44,010 bases of DNA. Source: a virus. Every line of letters begins with the position of its first letter. The stretch's first letter is position 1. The notes beneath the pieces are model-generated. The model was not told the origin of the DNA. It did not search any database and saw nothing but the letters and a program-made list of their open reading frames with translations. The stretch spans positions 6,696 to 50,705 of IMG/VR virus record IMGVR_UViG_3300030380_003863; one strand, 5' to 3'. Shown one piece after another: positions 43,834 to 44,010 of this stretch. Made by a program: the position numbers and the translations under genes.

Positions 43834-44010
43834 GCACTAGCCCCCGTGATGTACTCACGGGCTAGGTCAGTCATGGATGCTTTGGTTGATCTGTTATTTA
43901 CAGGCAATCCTTTCTCTGAACACCATGCCATCATTTGTGCCCGTGTTAATTGACTATCGAATCCGGCTGCAGCTAAGAGAATATCCACATCAACTTCCTG
44001 GTCAGTTACG
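43830..44010 (-). CDS. SAP/HeH-like domain protein, 5' part outside the window
   Basis: Only the last 59 residues are seen. They contain a helix-turn-helix of the SAP/HeH type: VDILLAAAGFDSQLTRAQMM, then AWCSEKGLPVNNRSTKASMT and a DLAREYI helix. The reading frame is open to the window edge and stops at TGA, overlapping the TTG start of the next gene. A second SAP-like protein is encoded at 26950-27357. The gene lies on the capsid side of the virion block, so the rest of the protein could be structural, but this cannot be seen here. Confidence 0.6.
   Translation of the reverse strand, partial: VTDQEVDVDILLAAAGFDSQLTRAQMMAWCSEKGLPVNNRSTKASMTDLAREYITGASA

Overview
The window looks like a piece of the genome of a tailed, siphovirus-like virus (Caudoviricetes) that infects an archaeon, probably a marine one. 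The archaeal signal is in the replication genes: a primase that joins a PriS-like catalytic domain to a PriL-like cysteine domain, an XPF/ERCC4-type nuclease with a helix-hairpin-helix tail, a Cas4-type nuclease and an AAA+-like ATPase. The marine signal is in the virion genes: a fibre built of the T4/cyanophage-like repeats common in ocean viruses, and a small virion protein of a type I associate with marine phages. A relative of the magroviruses of Marine Group II (Poseidoniales) is my best guess, but this is inference. Terminase, portal and major capsid genes are not in the window, so family assignment cannot be tested here.

The layout is two converging blocks. Positions 1-7822 on the plus strand hold the DNA metabolism block: a 5'-truncated unknown gene, Cas4-like nuclease, cytosine-5 DNA methyltransferase with a repeat-filled target region, PriS-PriL primase, a small unknown, a 45-residue zinc ribbon, the ERCC4-HhH nuclease, the ATPase and a degenerate DnaQ-like exonuclease. 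Many neighbours overlap and have GGAGG-type ribosome binding sites, so this is probably one operon that continues upstream.

Positions 44010-7812 on the minus strand hold virion genes in the usual siphovirus order. The order is a truncated SAP-like protein, small head or neck proteins, and a connector-like protein. Next comes a 3214-residue protein whose N-terminus sits in the tail-terminator slot and whose body is a fibre, then a Gly-linker adhesin-like protein and a SAM methyltransferase. The tail tube, a SAP protein, the tail assembly chaperone pair joined by a canonical -1 slippery heptamer, the tape measure and a distal-tail-like protein follow. The block ends with two baseplate giants (2187 and 2236 residues), three tail-tip proteins, a zinc ribbon and a very basic protein. 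Stop/start overlaps (ATGA, TGATG, TAATG) run through the block and suggest one long co-translated transcript.

The features I find most unusual are the fibre fused to the tail-terminator slot, the clean -1 frameshift signal, the methyltransferase repeat region, and a short N-terminal motif (FE-x-AW-x-x-AKD) shared by two otherwise unrelated virion-block proteins. I saw no tRNA or rRNA genes, CRISPR array, insertion sequence, integrase or reverse transcriptase. There is no gene-free stretch over 300 bases; the longest gaps are about 50 bases.
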